Of a DNA stretch of 64,000 nucleotides, positions 25,301 through 34,269 are shown piece by piece. Position numbers and translations under genes: made by a program. The notes beneath the pieces were generated by a model. The model was given only the letters and a program-made list of their open reading frames with translations, searched no databases and was not told the origin of the DNA. Source of the stretch: Mytilus galloprovincialis (taxonomy: Eukaryota > Mollusca > Bivalvia > Mytilida > Mytilidae); NCBI RefSeq assembly GCF_965363235.1, contig NC_134842.1, positions 35,238,505-35,302,504 on the forward strand, in the 5' to 3' direction. The number at the start of each line of letters is the position of its first letter. Position 1 is the first letter of the stretch.

Positions 25301-26481
25301 AATATTTGAATATCATCTATACTGGCTTCTGATGAGACATGAAAGTGAGAGATAGTAATCATTGCATTGATTTGAATGATTACAGTTCAACAGGAAGTAA
25401 TTAAATTTTATATATGTTTTTTAAGAAAGTGGAAAAAGAAATTAGTAGGTAAGGGAGGTAATAACTAATCAATATTTATAAGAATGGAACACTTTAATTT
25501 CTATTTATTTTCAGTTATACTGCTGCCAGTGGTTAGGTAGAGACAGTATTTTATGTGGTGGATCTGATCTCAACCTGGCCAAAGTTGTTGATAGAGGAAC
25601 ACTCAGTGTAAGTATAGATTCATACAGAAGCAATAACAGATCCTTGTGACCTACTTTTACTTTGATAGACCTATTAAAGGATTAAGTTAAAACATGAATA
25701 AAGCTAGGATTAGGTTAGGGATTCACATATTAAAAATCCAACAGCCTATTGATCATGCTAACATAAATAGATTGTGACATGAAAGCTAAATCGTTGTGGT
25801 ACTCAACAATTGAAGAAAAAAATTCCACAGTACATGTTTGTAAGAAAAAAAGTTTTTAGTTAAAAGAAAGCAATGGGTAAAGTGATTTTCAGTAGATTGT
25901 GCTGTTAAGAGGTCAGATCTTAAATGTACAATCTATCTAATTAACTTATTTATGAATAATTAAATTTGAGTTAAGCAGTTTTTGATAGCAATTTTTTCAC
26001 ATTTATATCATAATTCTGTCATTTTTCTTCCAGTGAGTGTTGTGTAAATAAATATAAACAAACCTGTTTAAACCGAACCTCTTAAGGTCTTAAGATTTTG
26101 TATGGTTTTGGTCGATGTTTGGTTTTATCAGGTTCACACCGCACATAATTTGATATGAACATGTTTGGTTTATACAGGTTTTCGGTTAATACAGGAGTCG
26201 GTTTAGCCAGATTTCACTGTATAAATAAATTGTTCACAAAAAGTAGTTGATCTGAAGTCATGCTTAACTGAAATATCTAGTACATTTAAAACTTATGGGT
26301 GAATCATTATCTGACAAAATATATAACATTTCTTCTTTTTTTTTTACAGACAATAGGCCAAGTAACAGATTTACCCCAAGGTGTATATTGTTGTGACCAC
26401 GACAACAACAGTTCACGTCCAGTCATGGCCATCGGCAGTTTAAAACAGATCTTCTTAATCAAACCTGAAAAGAGGGTTTAA
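13008..26481 (+). CDS. WD40-repeat protein, 3' part of gene in eight exons (5' end not found)
   Basis: Exons 13,008-13,152, 18,308-18,497, 20,487-20,595, 21,071-21,102, 22,953-23,052, 23,622-23,687, 25,515-25,607 and 26,350-26,481 join to 867 nt: 288 codons and a TAA. Every intron is GT-AG and all phases agree. The product shows successive WD40 blades, e.g. ASGHVKIWHYTSGKCLHTI, FLTGGWDNTVHYWDD, HILTGSWRKKDVLQIWDF and ILCGGSDLNLAKVVDRGTLS. It ends in IFLIKPEKRV. That is five to six blades, so the start of the propeller is missing. WD40 propellers are protein-interaction scaffolds, usually cytoplasmic or nuclear; no signal peptide or membrane segment is visible. I do not recognise a named orthologue and give no symbol. 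The introns are large (up to 5.2 kb) and loaded with MITEs. The exon-5 region is a 14-copy tandem array described separately. Confidence 0.85.
13946..14430 (+). repeat. Dispersed repeat ('GAGAATGGAAATGGGGAATG' family), long copy
   Basis: The phrase about GTCAAAGAGACAACAACCCGAC and CCCGCACCCGGAG recurs at 44,109-44,262 and 56,218-56,345 on the plus strand and at 55,915-56,205 on the minus strand. This copy extends further into a GGCTAGAGGCTCCTGACTTG segment. Lies in the first visible intron of the WD40 gene. No coding role. Confidence 0.65.
14998..15280 (+). repeat. Dispersed repeat ('ATGCCCCACCTATGATAG' family)
   Basis: Starts ATGCCCCACCTATGATAGTA, followed by a CTGTGCGTTCGTCC block. I recall this start as a widespread bivalve repeat. 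Only one copy is present in the window, so the boundaries are approximate. A 75-codon open frame over it is not supported. Confidence 0.45.
15388..15625 (-). repeat. Dispersed repeat, diverged copy of the 61-kb type
   Basis: The plus strand reads TTGAAGGTCGTTTAGTGACCTATGGTTG, matching with few changes the segment at 61,107-61,135. Overlapping open frames of 68 and 83 codons are by-products. Confidence 0.45.
15641..15921. mobile_element. 281-bp MITE with TTAAGGTGG ends
   Basis: TTAAGGTGGTACCCAACAC at 15,641 and its inverted counterpart (GTGTTAGGTGCCACCTTAA) ending at 15,921 form ~19-bp imperfect terminal inverted repeats. The outermost TTAA on both sides could be a piggyBac-type target duplication. 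Non-coding interior; sits in the first visible intron of the WD40 gene. Confidence 0.75.
16605..16830. repeat. Two tandem ~122-bp units
   Basis: CATAAAACTTTTGAGCAC (about 16,613) and CATAAAACTTTCAAGCAC (about 16,735) start two diverged direct copies sharing the following TTATCATTNTCAG and ACCAATCAAAATA-type blocks. A 128-codon minus-strand open frame spans the pair and repeats internally; it is not a gene. Confidence 0.5.
17456..17600 (+). mobile_element. Hammerhead-carrying dispersed repeat, 5'-truncated copy
   Basis: Shares the block TCCTCAATGCTCTTCA, the hammerhead motif and the tail 'TCCTGGTATC...GATGAG' with 45,808-46,103, and parts of it with 28,885, 55,515 (minus) and 60,205 (minus). 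It lies in the first visible intron of the WD40 gene, in sense with it. No protein. Probably a short retroelement mobilised in trans. Confidence 0.75.
17518..17561 (+). ncRNA. Type I hammerhead ribozyme motif, intact core
   Basis: All conserved elements are in order: stem I strand GCGTTA (17,518-17,523), CTGATGA (17,524-17,530), stem II GTC/GAC around a 7-nt loop (17,531-17,543), GAAA (17,544-17,547). A very short stem III (CGCGCG) follows, then the cleavage triplet GTC ending at 17,555, then the second stem I strand TGGCGT (17,556-17,561). The stem I strands pair over 6 bp (two G-U wobbles, one terminal). Minimal stem III hammerheads of this kind are established in metazoan retroelements and often need dimers to be active. 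Self-cleavage here is inferred, not shown. Confidence 0.75.
18308..18497 (+). CDS. WD40 gene, second visible exon
   Basis: Acceptor TTCTTTTAACAG, donor GTAAATAT. Encodes the IW-containing end of one blade (HVKIWHYTSGKCLHTI) and most of the next (LNPEGTKFITTGDTTEINIY). Ends in phase 2 (CCAAG), completed by the T of the next exon. A 457-bp MITE starts only 71 bp past the donor. Confidence 0.85.
18569..19025. mobile_element. 457-bp MITE with GAGGGTGGTAAAGGG ends
   Basis: GAGGGTGGTAAAGGG at 18,569 and its exact inverse CCCTTTACCACCCTC ending at 19,025 are 15-bp perfect terminal inverted repeats. TTAGAA flanks both ends (18,563-18,568 and 19,026-19,031), a 6-bp target-site duplication. The interior is rich in CACGTTGAACG/TTGCACGAA words. 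It sits 71 bp inside the intron after WD40 exon 2. Confidence 0.85.
19267..19355. repeat. (TA)n microsatellite, about 89 bp
   Basis: Uninterrupted alternating T and A within the second visible WD40 intron. The IYIYIY open frame over it is an artefact. Confidence 0.95.
19871..20031. repeat. ~160-bp foldback (near-palindromic hairpin)
   Basis: GCATTGACTTGACAT near 19,890 is matched by ATGTCAAGTCAATGC near 20,010. The pairing continues inward through AATATAAGGAT/ATCCTTATAT and GAAACG.GGAAAT/ATTTCC.CGTTTC, giving arms of ~75 bp with a short loop. A foldback MITE in the second visible WD40 intron; transcribed with the gene it would form a long hairpin. Confidence 0.8.
20487..20595 (+). CDS. WD40 gene, third visible exon
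   Basis: Acceptor TCTATTACAG, donor GTATGTAT. Encodes DNRNKMDGHHFRVFAAIYHP and FLTGGWDNTVH, the GH dipeptide and outer strand of a WD40 blade whose WD dipeptide is in the next exon. Ends in phase 0. Confidence 0.85.
21071..21102 (+). CDS. WD40 gene, 32-nt micro-exon
   Basis: Acceptor TTTTTTTCAG, donor GTTAGTAT (weaker than consensus at +2/+3). Encodes YWDDRQPHSI plus two bases of an Arg codon. It supplies the WD dipeptide of the blade begun in the previous exon, so skipping it would damage the fold and the frame. Its small size means annotation pipelines could miss it. Confidence 0.8.
21344..21660 (+). repeat. Dispersed repeat ('AACTCTCCACAAGAGACC' family)
   Basis: The run from GAATGCCAATGGGAGAACTC through TGACTTGGGACAGGCACATA is matched at 42,850-42,970 (plus) and at 60,900-61,195 (minus). 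It lies just upstream of the exon-5 array in the WD40 gene. The 76-codon minus-strand open frame is not a gene. Confidence 0.65.
21738..23024 (+). repeat. 14-copy tandem array of [intron acceptor + start of WD40 exon 5]
   Basis: Copies begin, immediately after ACAG, at 21,738, 21,831, 21,926, 22,019, 22,112, 22,205, 22,298, 22,393, 22,486, 22,579, 22,672, 22,765, 22,860 and 22,953. Steps are 93 bp except three of 95 bp (into copies 3, 8 and 13). Each unit is roughly 72 nt of exon plus ~21 nt of intron end (TATTATATTTTACAG). Units are nearly identical. Only the last continues to the complete exon and donor. The 95-bp units carry TATATATTATATATTACAG instead. Confidence 0.95.
22953..23052 (+). 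CDS. WD40 gene, exon 5 (last, complete copy of the duplicated exon)
   Basis: Acceptor ATTATATTTTACAG, donor GTAAAATG. Encodes YLHGPHICGDALDIDPYNNH and ILTGSWRKKDVLQ. This is the only copy in the 14-copy array that continues into the GSWRKK segment and a donor site. From copy 13 (22,860) the frame stays open, adding 31 codons. From any of copies 1-12 a 95-bp step shifts the frame into a stop, so copy 14 is the best acceptor call. Confidence 0.8.
23622..23687 (+). CDS. WD40 gene, sixth visible exon
   Basis: Acceptor TTTTCATTCCAG, donor GTTTGTAA. Reads IWDFSSAEKIKDVPPDPMGH plus TQ. It completes the blade begun in exon 5 (IWDF) and starts the next with GH. Both boundaries are phase 0, so the exon is a 22-codon cassette. 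Confidence 0.85.
24206..24484. repeat. Imperfect inverted-repeat element (~280 bp)
   Basis: ACTTCAAAAAGGGGGG near 24,219 is mirrored by CCCCCCTTTTTGAAGT near 24,455, with diverged AT-rich sequence between. Likely a MITE; exact ends and target duplication not resolved. Lies in the WD40 intron before exon 7. Confidence 0.5.
25515..25607 (+). CDS. WD40 gene, seventh visible exon
   Basis: Acceptor TTTATTTTCAG, donor GTAAGTAT. Encodes LYCCQWLGRDSILCGGSDLN and LAKVVDRGTLS, 31 codons, phase 0 at both ends. The blade has VVD where IWD would be expected, a common degenerate form. Confidence 0.85.
26350..26481 (+). CDS. WD40 gene, last exon with stop
   Basis: Acceptor TTTTTTTTACAG. Encodes TIGQVTDLPQGVYCCDHDNN and, at the end, IFLIKPEKRV, then TAA at 26,479-26,481. 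This is a final WD40-type blade. 43 codons plus stop. Confidence 0.85.
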   Translation, partial: TIGQVTDLPQGVYCCDHDNNSSRPVMAIGSLKQIFLIKPEKRV

Positions 26482-26890
26482 AGCTATAATGTATTGTTAG
26501 AGATTTAGTTTATATTTTTTATGTTTATTCAGGAAGAGAGATACATTCATTATGTTGTATCATAACTTTAAAAGCGTAATGAAGTTTAAAATCAAAGAGT
26601 GAATTTAGAAGGGGAGGGTAGGCATAAATGGCATATACCAATTTTGGTATGAAATTCTCCCAGAAAGAATTCAGCCAATTATGCCCCCATTCCTTGAATA
26701 TTATACAAACAATCAAAAGAAAAGAAATCCATATCATGTAATAATGTATACATCATCATAATATGTATGATACAAAAGAAGATGTGGTGTAAAAAACTGT
26801 ATATCTCAATGGGACATTACCCTATGACAAAAGAGGGCAACATAAAGTCTTCAACAATGGGAGGTGCCTAAATAACAATTTTGAGCTTTA

Positions 26891-26896
26891 AATAAA
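26891..26896 (+). terminator. Candidate poly(A) signal AATAAA for the WD40 gene
   Basis: First AATAAA downstream of the stop codon, 410 nt away. No transcript evidence, and AT-rich sequence makes chance matches common. Confidence 0.25.
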
Positions 26897-27089
26897 CAAG
26901 AGTTTAAAAATTTTGTTTTTGTAAGACAATATTAAGTTAATTTTGTTGAATGAATGATTTGAAATAGTTTTACATCTTGTTAAAAATGGATTCATATGAA
27001 ACTCTCCTTATTGACATTCCAAAGATTAATGTATTGGAAGTTATCATAATGTGTTTGTGTATAACTTATAAATTTCTGTACAATCTGTC

Positions 27090-27302
27090 TACTGTAAATT
27101 CAGAAATTATTGCAAGGTTTTTATTATTGCAAATAATGCGACTGGATGGGTATTGCAATAATAAGAACTAGCATTCTGATAACTGAAACATAGATCTGTA
27201 TGCATTTTTTTTTTGGAAATCGTGATAATTAAACTCACATTTTTGTCCATTCTTGAAAAATCGCAATAATAAATGCACGCAATAAGTTCTGAATTTACAG
27301 TA
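27090..27302. mobile_element. ~210-bp mariner-like MITE
   Basis: TACTGTAAATTCAGAA at 27,090 and TTCTGAATTTACAGTA ending at 27,302 are perfect inverted repeats. The outer TA on each side fits a TA target duplication of Tc1/mariner type. Subterminal TTATTGC words are mirrored too. Lies 0.6 kb past the WD40 stop. Confidence 0.75.
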
Positions 27303-28240
27303 ATTAATTTTTATAAGATTAGGGTTAATAATGACCTATTGAATTTTACTGCTTGTTTTGTTATAAAATTCTAGTTAACTTATACATATGTCATCATTTG
27401 TTCTACAAGCTGAATATGCCTGTAAATAATATTATATGCCTTTCAGAAATGGACTCTATTGGGCAATAGTTTCAAAATCAAAATTTTTAATGGGTTGGAT
27501 TTTGAAAAACTATTATAAACAATAACAAGCTTGTTTGAGAAAAAAAATAGACCAGAAGACATCAACCATGCTTGAAAGATCTACATTTCTAGGTGATTCT
27601 AATTTTGTATCTTACCTTGAATTTCACTGGTCTATATTGTGGAAACTGAAGAATTTACCCACTAATACATTCCATTAAGTGTCCTTAATTGTATGAGTTC
27701 TTATGTAGGTAAAATTTTAATGTTTATTTTTATTTTTACATGATAATAAATCTTTTGGAGTCCATCCATGAAAGTTACTTTTTTTCAGAAGTTTTTTATG
27801 CATAATTTGAATTTGGGCCTCTATTCAGTTTGCGAGTGAGTTGAACCAGTTTACATAGTAAATTTCATTAAAATAACCTCTTCACTCACTTGCTAACCAT
27901 TGATATTAGGACAACAGTTAATTTTGTTGGATTCTTTATTAAATGATACTTTAAATATAAGTAGATAGTATATAAGAAATAAGATAATTTATCCGAAATT
28001 TACAAATGATTACTGAAATAAGTATTTTGCCAGCAAGAAGCTTTAAAGTATAAGAAACAGGCTTAGATTTTTTAATTTATTAAATTTTTTTTATTATAGA
28101 ATATTATTATGTAATTAGAAATATTGTGACTTATCCGTCCAGTTTTCAACAAACATTCCATTTTTTATATATTTATTGACAGTTTTAAGTGCTATAACAA
28201 TGTCCAGTGAACCATCAAATCATCCACCATAAGAACATTA

Positions 28241-28693
28241 TATAGGTGTAATACCACCAAATAATAGTACATCACATTGGGTTGCATACAAAAAGGGTAA
28301 AAAAAAAATATTCCCTTGAATTTGACAGTTGTAGGAAATTAATCCTACATATCATTTCAGTAAAAAATGTCTGGGTCATAAACATATATCTTAGGAGTTT
28401 CAAAGCAACATTATTTTTTTATTTGTTGTTTCTATGGAATATTTTGGAAACTTGAGGTTACATGGTTACTAAAGCTTTTACACAGATAAAAAAAAATGTT
28501 GACTTCCAGTGATGATTATTTTCTTATATGCAATGAAATGTTATGTGAAATTTTGTCTATAGTGCTGGACAGGATAAAACTTTACTCATGCCAAGTATTT
28601 CTTTATTTGAAACAAAGATGAATACTGCTTAATTTTTTGGAAAGTGCAAATTTATCAGACTAATATGGAAAAATCCATGGTATTACACCTATA
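28241..28693. mobile_element. 453-bp MITE with TATAGGTGTAATACCA ends
   Basis: TATAGGTGTAATACCA (28,241) and TGGTATTACACCTATA (ending 28,693) are 16-bp perfect inverted repeats. AT-rich, non-coding interior. A TA target duplication is possible because the ends start and finish with TA. Confidence 0.75.
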
Positions 28694-28884
28694 CTTCACT
28701 CCTTCTGGTCAAATGTAGATTTTGGAATTTGTTGGAACTATATAAAGCAAACATACAAACCCTGAAAGTGACACATTATAATTCATTTCAATAATATTTT
28801 GACTTTTTACATTTTTAATCAAAGAAGTAATATGTTTAGACCCAACAACACAAATGGATGTTATATGTAATATTTAAATCCTTA

Positions 28885-28960
28885 TACCTTGATAAAGCTA
28901 TAGAAACGTGCATCTGGCGTAAATAAAAAAAATCAATCCTGGTATCGATGATGAGTTTAT
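28885..28960 (+). repeat. Degenerate tail of the hammerhead-carrying repeat
   Basis: Contains GAAACG, CATCTGGCGTAAAT and TCCTGGTATCGATGATGAGT, matching the 3' part of 17,540-17,600. The CTGATGA core is corrupted (CTTGATAAA), so no ribozyme is expected. Confidence 0.6.
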
Positions 28961-29236
28961 TGATTATAAACTATAAGGATTTAGTAAGCAAATTGAAAAG
29001 AACTTTTTGCCTGAGTGGTCATTTTTGAACATTATTTCAATAGTGTTATATTTATTTTACTATGCAATTCATTTTGAAATCAGCTGATAATTATTTTTTT
29101 CATTTTCTCTAGAAATTATCGTTTTATATGTACTAATAATCTTTTTTAATTGGTGCAGAAATGCATAATAAAATAAAATTGTTAATATTTTAGATTTGTA
29201 TTATTACTGGCATAACAGATGTATTTCAAAAACAGC

Positions 29237-29492
29237 CAGATTGATAGATTGTATGATTGGGGCTTAATGCCTCTTTCTGCACTAAAGTGCTATTTTGGTT
29301 TTGATTGTTTGTGGAAGGAGTGTCCACAGAGAACCATTTACATGTGGTAGGAAAACTAAAAATCCTAGTCAATTAAGATTGGAGTCTAGTGCACCCGTCC
29401 CATGCAGGGTTTGAACTGACAACCTCAGTGTTGACAGGCTAGATGGTATGGTAGTTTGACTACTTAGACCCCTCAGCCATTGAGGCTACCCA
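29237..29492 (-). mobile_element. tRNA-derived SINE
   Basis: Read on the minus strand it starts GGTAGCCTCAATGGCTGAGG, with an A-box-like TGGCTGAGGGG (29,469-29,479). About 60 nt later there is a B-box-like AGTTCAAACCC (29,407-29,417). Together these are the split RNA polymerase III promoter of a tRNA-like head. A non-tRNA body with GGTTCTCTGTGGAC follows, which may be a mollusc-type conserved SINE core. Extent at the 3' end is approximate. It is not a functional tRNA gene. Confidence 0.65.
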
Positions 29493-29956
29493 AAAAACTA
29501 AAAGAGGCATACTAAAATGGTAATTTTAGTGTACAAACCTGATTCACACTCTTCATATATAATACAATACTTTATGCTTTGAAAACCAATAGAATCTAAG
29601 GTACAGAGAATGACATGCAAAAACGAAATACAAATGATGCATAGTATGATACAGGTAAAGTGATATTTTACTTATGGTTTTAAATATATTGGTTGGTTGT
29701 ACCACATTGTGAGGTATATAATATACAAGGTTACTGATATTGTAACCCGGACTGTAACCTCGTATTTGTGCGCATGTGCGACCGGAACTGGGCGGATCCG
29801 GTAATTTCTACTTTCATTTTTTGAAAAAAAAATCTTCTATGTGGAGATTGATTTGTGTTAGGACTTAAACTTGAAACCTATATATGGTGAAAAATGTAAC
29901 AAATCTTGTAAAACGAGAGTGGTTTGATGTTGATGGTAATTTTTCATACACCTTAT

Positions 29957-30082
29957 CAGGGGCGAATCCAGCCATTTAAAAAAGGGGGGGGGGGGGTCCA
30001 ACTATATGTCCACATTCCAATGCATTGATCGTAAAAAAAGGGGGGATCCAACCCCCTGAACCCTCCCTTGGATCCGCCACTG
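29957..30082. mobile_element. 126-bp hAT-type MITE, left-arm copy
   Basis: Ends CAGGGGCGAATCC and GGATCCGCCACTG are imperfect inverted repeats starting CAG, and CACCTTAT (29,949-29,956 and 30,083-30,090) is a perfect 8-bp target duplication, the hAT signature. A G run and GGATCCAACCCCC lie inside. The same insertion with the same target duplication is in the right arm, so it predates the inverted duplication. Confidence 0.85.
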
Positions 30083-30379
30083 CACCTTATCACTATGTGT
30101 CCGCCATTACTGGATATCACACAGGTTGTAGTAAAATTTTGAAGTAAAAAAAATATCTGAAGTCACAAAAGAAAAATTATTGTCATGATTGTTGTATTCG
30201 TCAAAAGTTCTATGCAGTCGGGTCAGCCGGGGTTACCAATAATTAAGATGTATTCAATATGATAGATAATTGCTATATATCTAGGACCTCACTTAATTTA
30301 TCTCTTATGTCACTTTATGGTATTGGTCGAGGGTGATGCGGCATGTGATACGGATTTTGCCATGTTTTATACGCTTTAT

Positions 30380-33300
30380 CATATATTTCACCAGACTTTA
30401 TATATCTGTCACCATACTTTATATATCTGTCACCACACTTTATATATCTGTCACCAGACTTTATATATCTGTCACTACACTTTATATATCTGTCACCACA
30501 CTTTTTATATCTGTCACCACACTTTATATATTTGTCACCACACTTTATATATCTGTCACCGGACTTTATATATCTGTCACCGGACTTTATATATCTGTCA
30601 CCATAATATCTGTCACCACACTTTATATATCTGTCACCATACTTTATATATATCTGTCACCACACTTTATATATCTGTCACCATACTTTATATATATCTG
30701 TCACCAGACTCTGTCACCACACTTTATATATCTGTCACCACATTTTGTATATCTGTCACCACACTTTGTATATCTATCACCACACTTTATATATCTGTCA
30801 TTACACTTGACATATCTGTCATTACACTTGACATATCCATCACCACACTTTATACATCTATCACTACTTTATATATCTGTCACCAGACTTTATATATCTA
30901 TCACCACACTTTATATATCTATCACCATACTTTATATATCTGTCACCACACTTTATATATCTATCACCACACTTTATATATCTATCACCACACTTTATAT
31001 ATCTATCACCATACTTTATATATCTGTCATCACACTTTATATATCTGTCATTATACTTAACATATCCATCACCACACTTTATATATCCATCATGTCACTA
31101 TATATCTATCACCCCACTTTATATATCTGTCACCACACCTTATATATCTGTCACCACACTTTATATATCTATCACTACTTTATTTATCTGTCACTAGACT
31201 TTATATATCAATCACCTCACTATATATATCCATCACCACACTTAATATATCCATCACCTCACTACATGTATATCTATCACCTCACTTTATATATCTATCG
31301 CTACTTTATATATCTATCACCACACTTTATATATATGTCACCATACTTTAATATCTGTCACTACACTTAACATATCCATGATCACACTTTATATATCACT
31401 CACCTCACTAGATCTATATCTATCTACTCACTTTATATATCTGTGACAACACTCTATATATCTGTCACCATACTTTATATATCTATCACCACACTTTATA
31501 TATTTGTCACCACACTAAACATATCCATCATCACACTTTATATATCAATCACCTCACAATATATATATATCACACCACTTTATATATCTATCACTACACT
31601 CTATATATCTGTCACCACACTTAACATATCCATCATCACACTTTATATATCAATCACCTCACAATATATATCTATCACCACACTTTATATATCTGTCACC
31701 ACACTTGACATATCCATCATCACACTTTATATATCAATCACCTCACAATATATATCTGTCACCAGCATTTATATCTCTATCCCCACACTTTATGTATCTG
31801 TCACCACACCTTACATATCTGTCACCAGACTTTATATATCTATCACCACACTTTATTTATCTGTTACCACACTTTATATATCTATCACCACACTTTATTT
31901 ATCTGTTACCACACTTTATATATCTCACCACACTTCATATATGTGTCACAATATTTTATATATATGTCACCACACTTTATATATCTGTCACCAGACTTTA
32001 TATATCTATCACCACACTTCATATATCTGTCACCATACTTTATCTGTCACTACACTTAACATAACCATGATCACACTTTATATATCAATCACCTCACTAT
32101 ATATATCCATCACCACACTTTATGTATCCATAACCTCACTATATATTTATCTATCACCTCACTTTATATAGCTATCACTACTTTATAAATCTATCACCAC
32201 ACTTTATATATATGTCACCATACTTTTAATATCTGTCACTACACTTAACATATCCATGATCACACTATATATCACTCACCTCACTATATCTATATCTATC
32301 TACTCACTTTATATGTCTGTCACAACACTCTATATATCTGTCACTAGACTTTATATATCCAGCACCACACTTTATATATCTGTCACCACACTTAACATAT
32401 CCATCACCAAACTTTATATATCAATCACCTCACTATATATATATCTATCACCTCACTTTATATATCTATCACTACACTCTATATATCTGTCACCAGACTT
32501 TATATATCTATCCCCACACTTTACATATCTGTCACCACACTTTATATATCTATCACCACACTTTATGTTTCTGTCACCACACCTTAAATATCTGTCACCA
32601 GACTTTATATATTTATCACCACACTTTATTTATCTGTTACCACACTTTATATATCTATCACCAAACTTTATAAATGTGTCACCATACTGTATATATATGT
32701 CACCACACTTTATATATCTGTCACCACACTTCATAAATCTTTCACCACACTTTTTATATCTGTCACCACACATTATATATACATCACCACACCTTATACA
32801 CATCACCACACTTTAAATATCTATCACCTCACTTTATATTCTATCACCACACTTCATACACCAATCACCTCACTTTATATTTATCTGTCACTAAACTTTA
32901 TACATCTATCACCACACTGTTCATTTATCAATACACTGTTCATCTGTCACTACACATTATATATCCATCACTACACTTTATATATTCATCATGTCACTAT
33001 ATATATCTATCACCTCACTTTATACATATATCACCACACTGTGTATCTGTCACCACAATTTGTATATCTATCATCTCACTTTATATATCTTTCACCTTAA
33101 TTTATTTATTTATCTCCTCATTTTATATATGTATGACATCCCTGAAAATATTTTATTGACCTCACTGTTGATATTTTTTCACCATATTTTATATATGTGT
33201 CCCCTCCACATATGTATCTTTTAACTAACTGCACTGTTTAAATCAATCACAACACCATTGATATATATGTCACCACACAGTATATATATATATATATATC

Positions 33301-33500
33301 ATCCTTTTGTTTATATATCATCACACTGTACATATCTTAATACTATTCTGTGTATTCTTTACCTCACTGTATATACACATAACCCAACTATAACTAAGTC
33401 CACACTTATCACCAATCTATATCTATTTATCACCATCTTATCATATTTATAGTAACACAATGATTATATCTATCATCATTCTGTATCTATTTTTCACCAG
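30380..33500 (+). repeat. 21-bp minisatellite, left arm (TTTATATATCTGTCACCACAC)n
   Basis: About 3.1 kb of degenerate 21-bp units, grading toward AT-richer variants after 32,900. Larger steps of 84-105 bp (multiples of 21) mark higher-order units around 31,525-31,715. Because 21 is a multiple of three, long frames reading LYISVTT or LYICHHT stay open (up to 345 codons). They are satellite by-products, not genes. Confidence 0.95.
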
Positions 33501-33674
33501 ATTGTATACTATAACTTGTTGTATCTTCTATAAGTGAGAGAAATATACTGGTCATTGTATAATTTACAGTGGAAGGAGATATGCAATGTCCACTGAGATA
33601 TGTTTGTATGAGCTTGTATACTTATCATGTAGCAATTCTCAAATTCATTATTTATATTTTTGTTCTTCTTACAG

Positions 33675-33758
33675 AAATACCAAACAACATTTTGCAAGGA
33701 TTTAGAGGTCATTGGTGAAAATGGAAGAAAGGACATGGATACATCTAATTTTAAATGA
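33675..33758 (+). other. Exon-like block in the left-arm core
   Basis: A pyrimidine-rich tract and TTCTTCTTACAG precede 27 sense codons (KYQTTFCKDLEVIGENGRKD, then MDTSNFK) and a TGA. The block is the only clearly non-repetitive sequence between kilobases of minisatellite. It is repeated without change in the right arm. It could be the last exon of a gene fragment caught in the duplication. No homologue recognised; no upstream exon found. Confidence 0.3.
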
Positions 33759-33928
33759 AATAACAAGAATAGTTAAATGATTTACAACCAAGCAGCACTC
33801 AGCAATAGTGATGGTAAAGTATTTTTAGAAAATGATACTCGAAAAAAGATATATATAGTGTGGTGTTTTATATGTTCCTCCATTGCTGCAGTCGCTGTAT
33901 TCATCACCACACTCTCCATATATATCCC

Positions 33929-34200
33929 AACAGTCTCAATAGGTACCCCCATACTATGATTATCTATCACTACAGTCTCAATAGGTATCCCAATACTATG
34001 ATTATCTATCACTACAGTCTCAATAGCTATCCCCATACTATGATTATCTATCACTACAGTCTCAATAGCTATCCCCATTCTATGATTATCTTGATTATCT
34101 ATCACTTCAGTCTCAAAAGCTATCCCCATTCTATGATTATCTATCACTACAGTCTCAATAGCTATCCCCATAATATGATTATATATCACTACACTCTCCA
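33929..34200 (+). repeat. 42-bp minisatellite, left arm
   Basis: ACAGTCTCAATAG recurs at about 33,929, 33,972, 34,014, 34,056, 34,110 and 34,152: 42-bp units with one 12-bp insertion. The right arm has only about three units (47,815-47,930). Open frames of 128 and 145 codons on the two strands are artefacts of the 14-codon period. Confidence 0.9.
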
Positions 34201-34269
34201 TGCCAATGCCAACAGTCATTATGTATATATCATAATAGTATCATAATAGTCTCTATGTATATCTCAGGA

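Noticed and set aside
29407..29492. A functional tRNA gene on the minus strand
   Set aside because: A- and B-box-like sequences are present but the cloverleaf stems do not form well, and a SINE body follows.
30317..33452. Long open frames (up to 345 codons) reading LYISVTT or LYICHHT repeats
   Set aside because: They follow the 21-bp minisatellite period (seven codons), occur in two or three frames at once, lack introns and have no domain.
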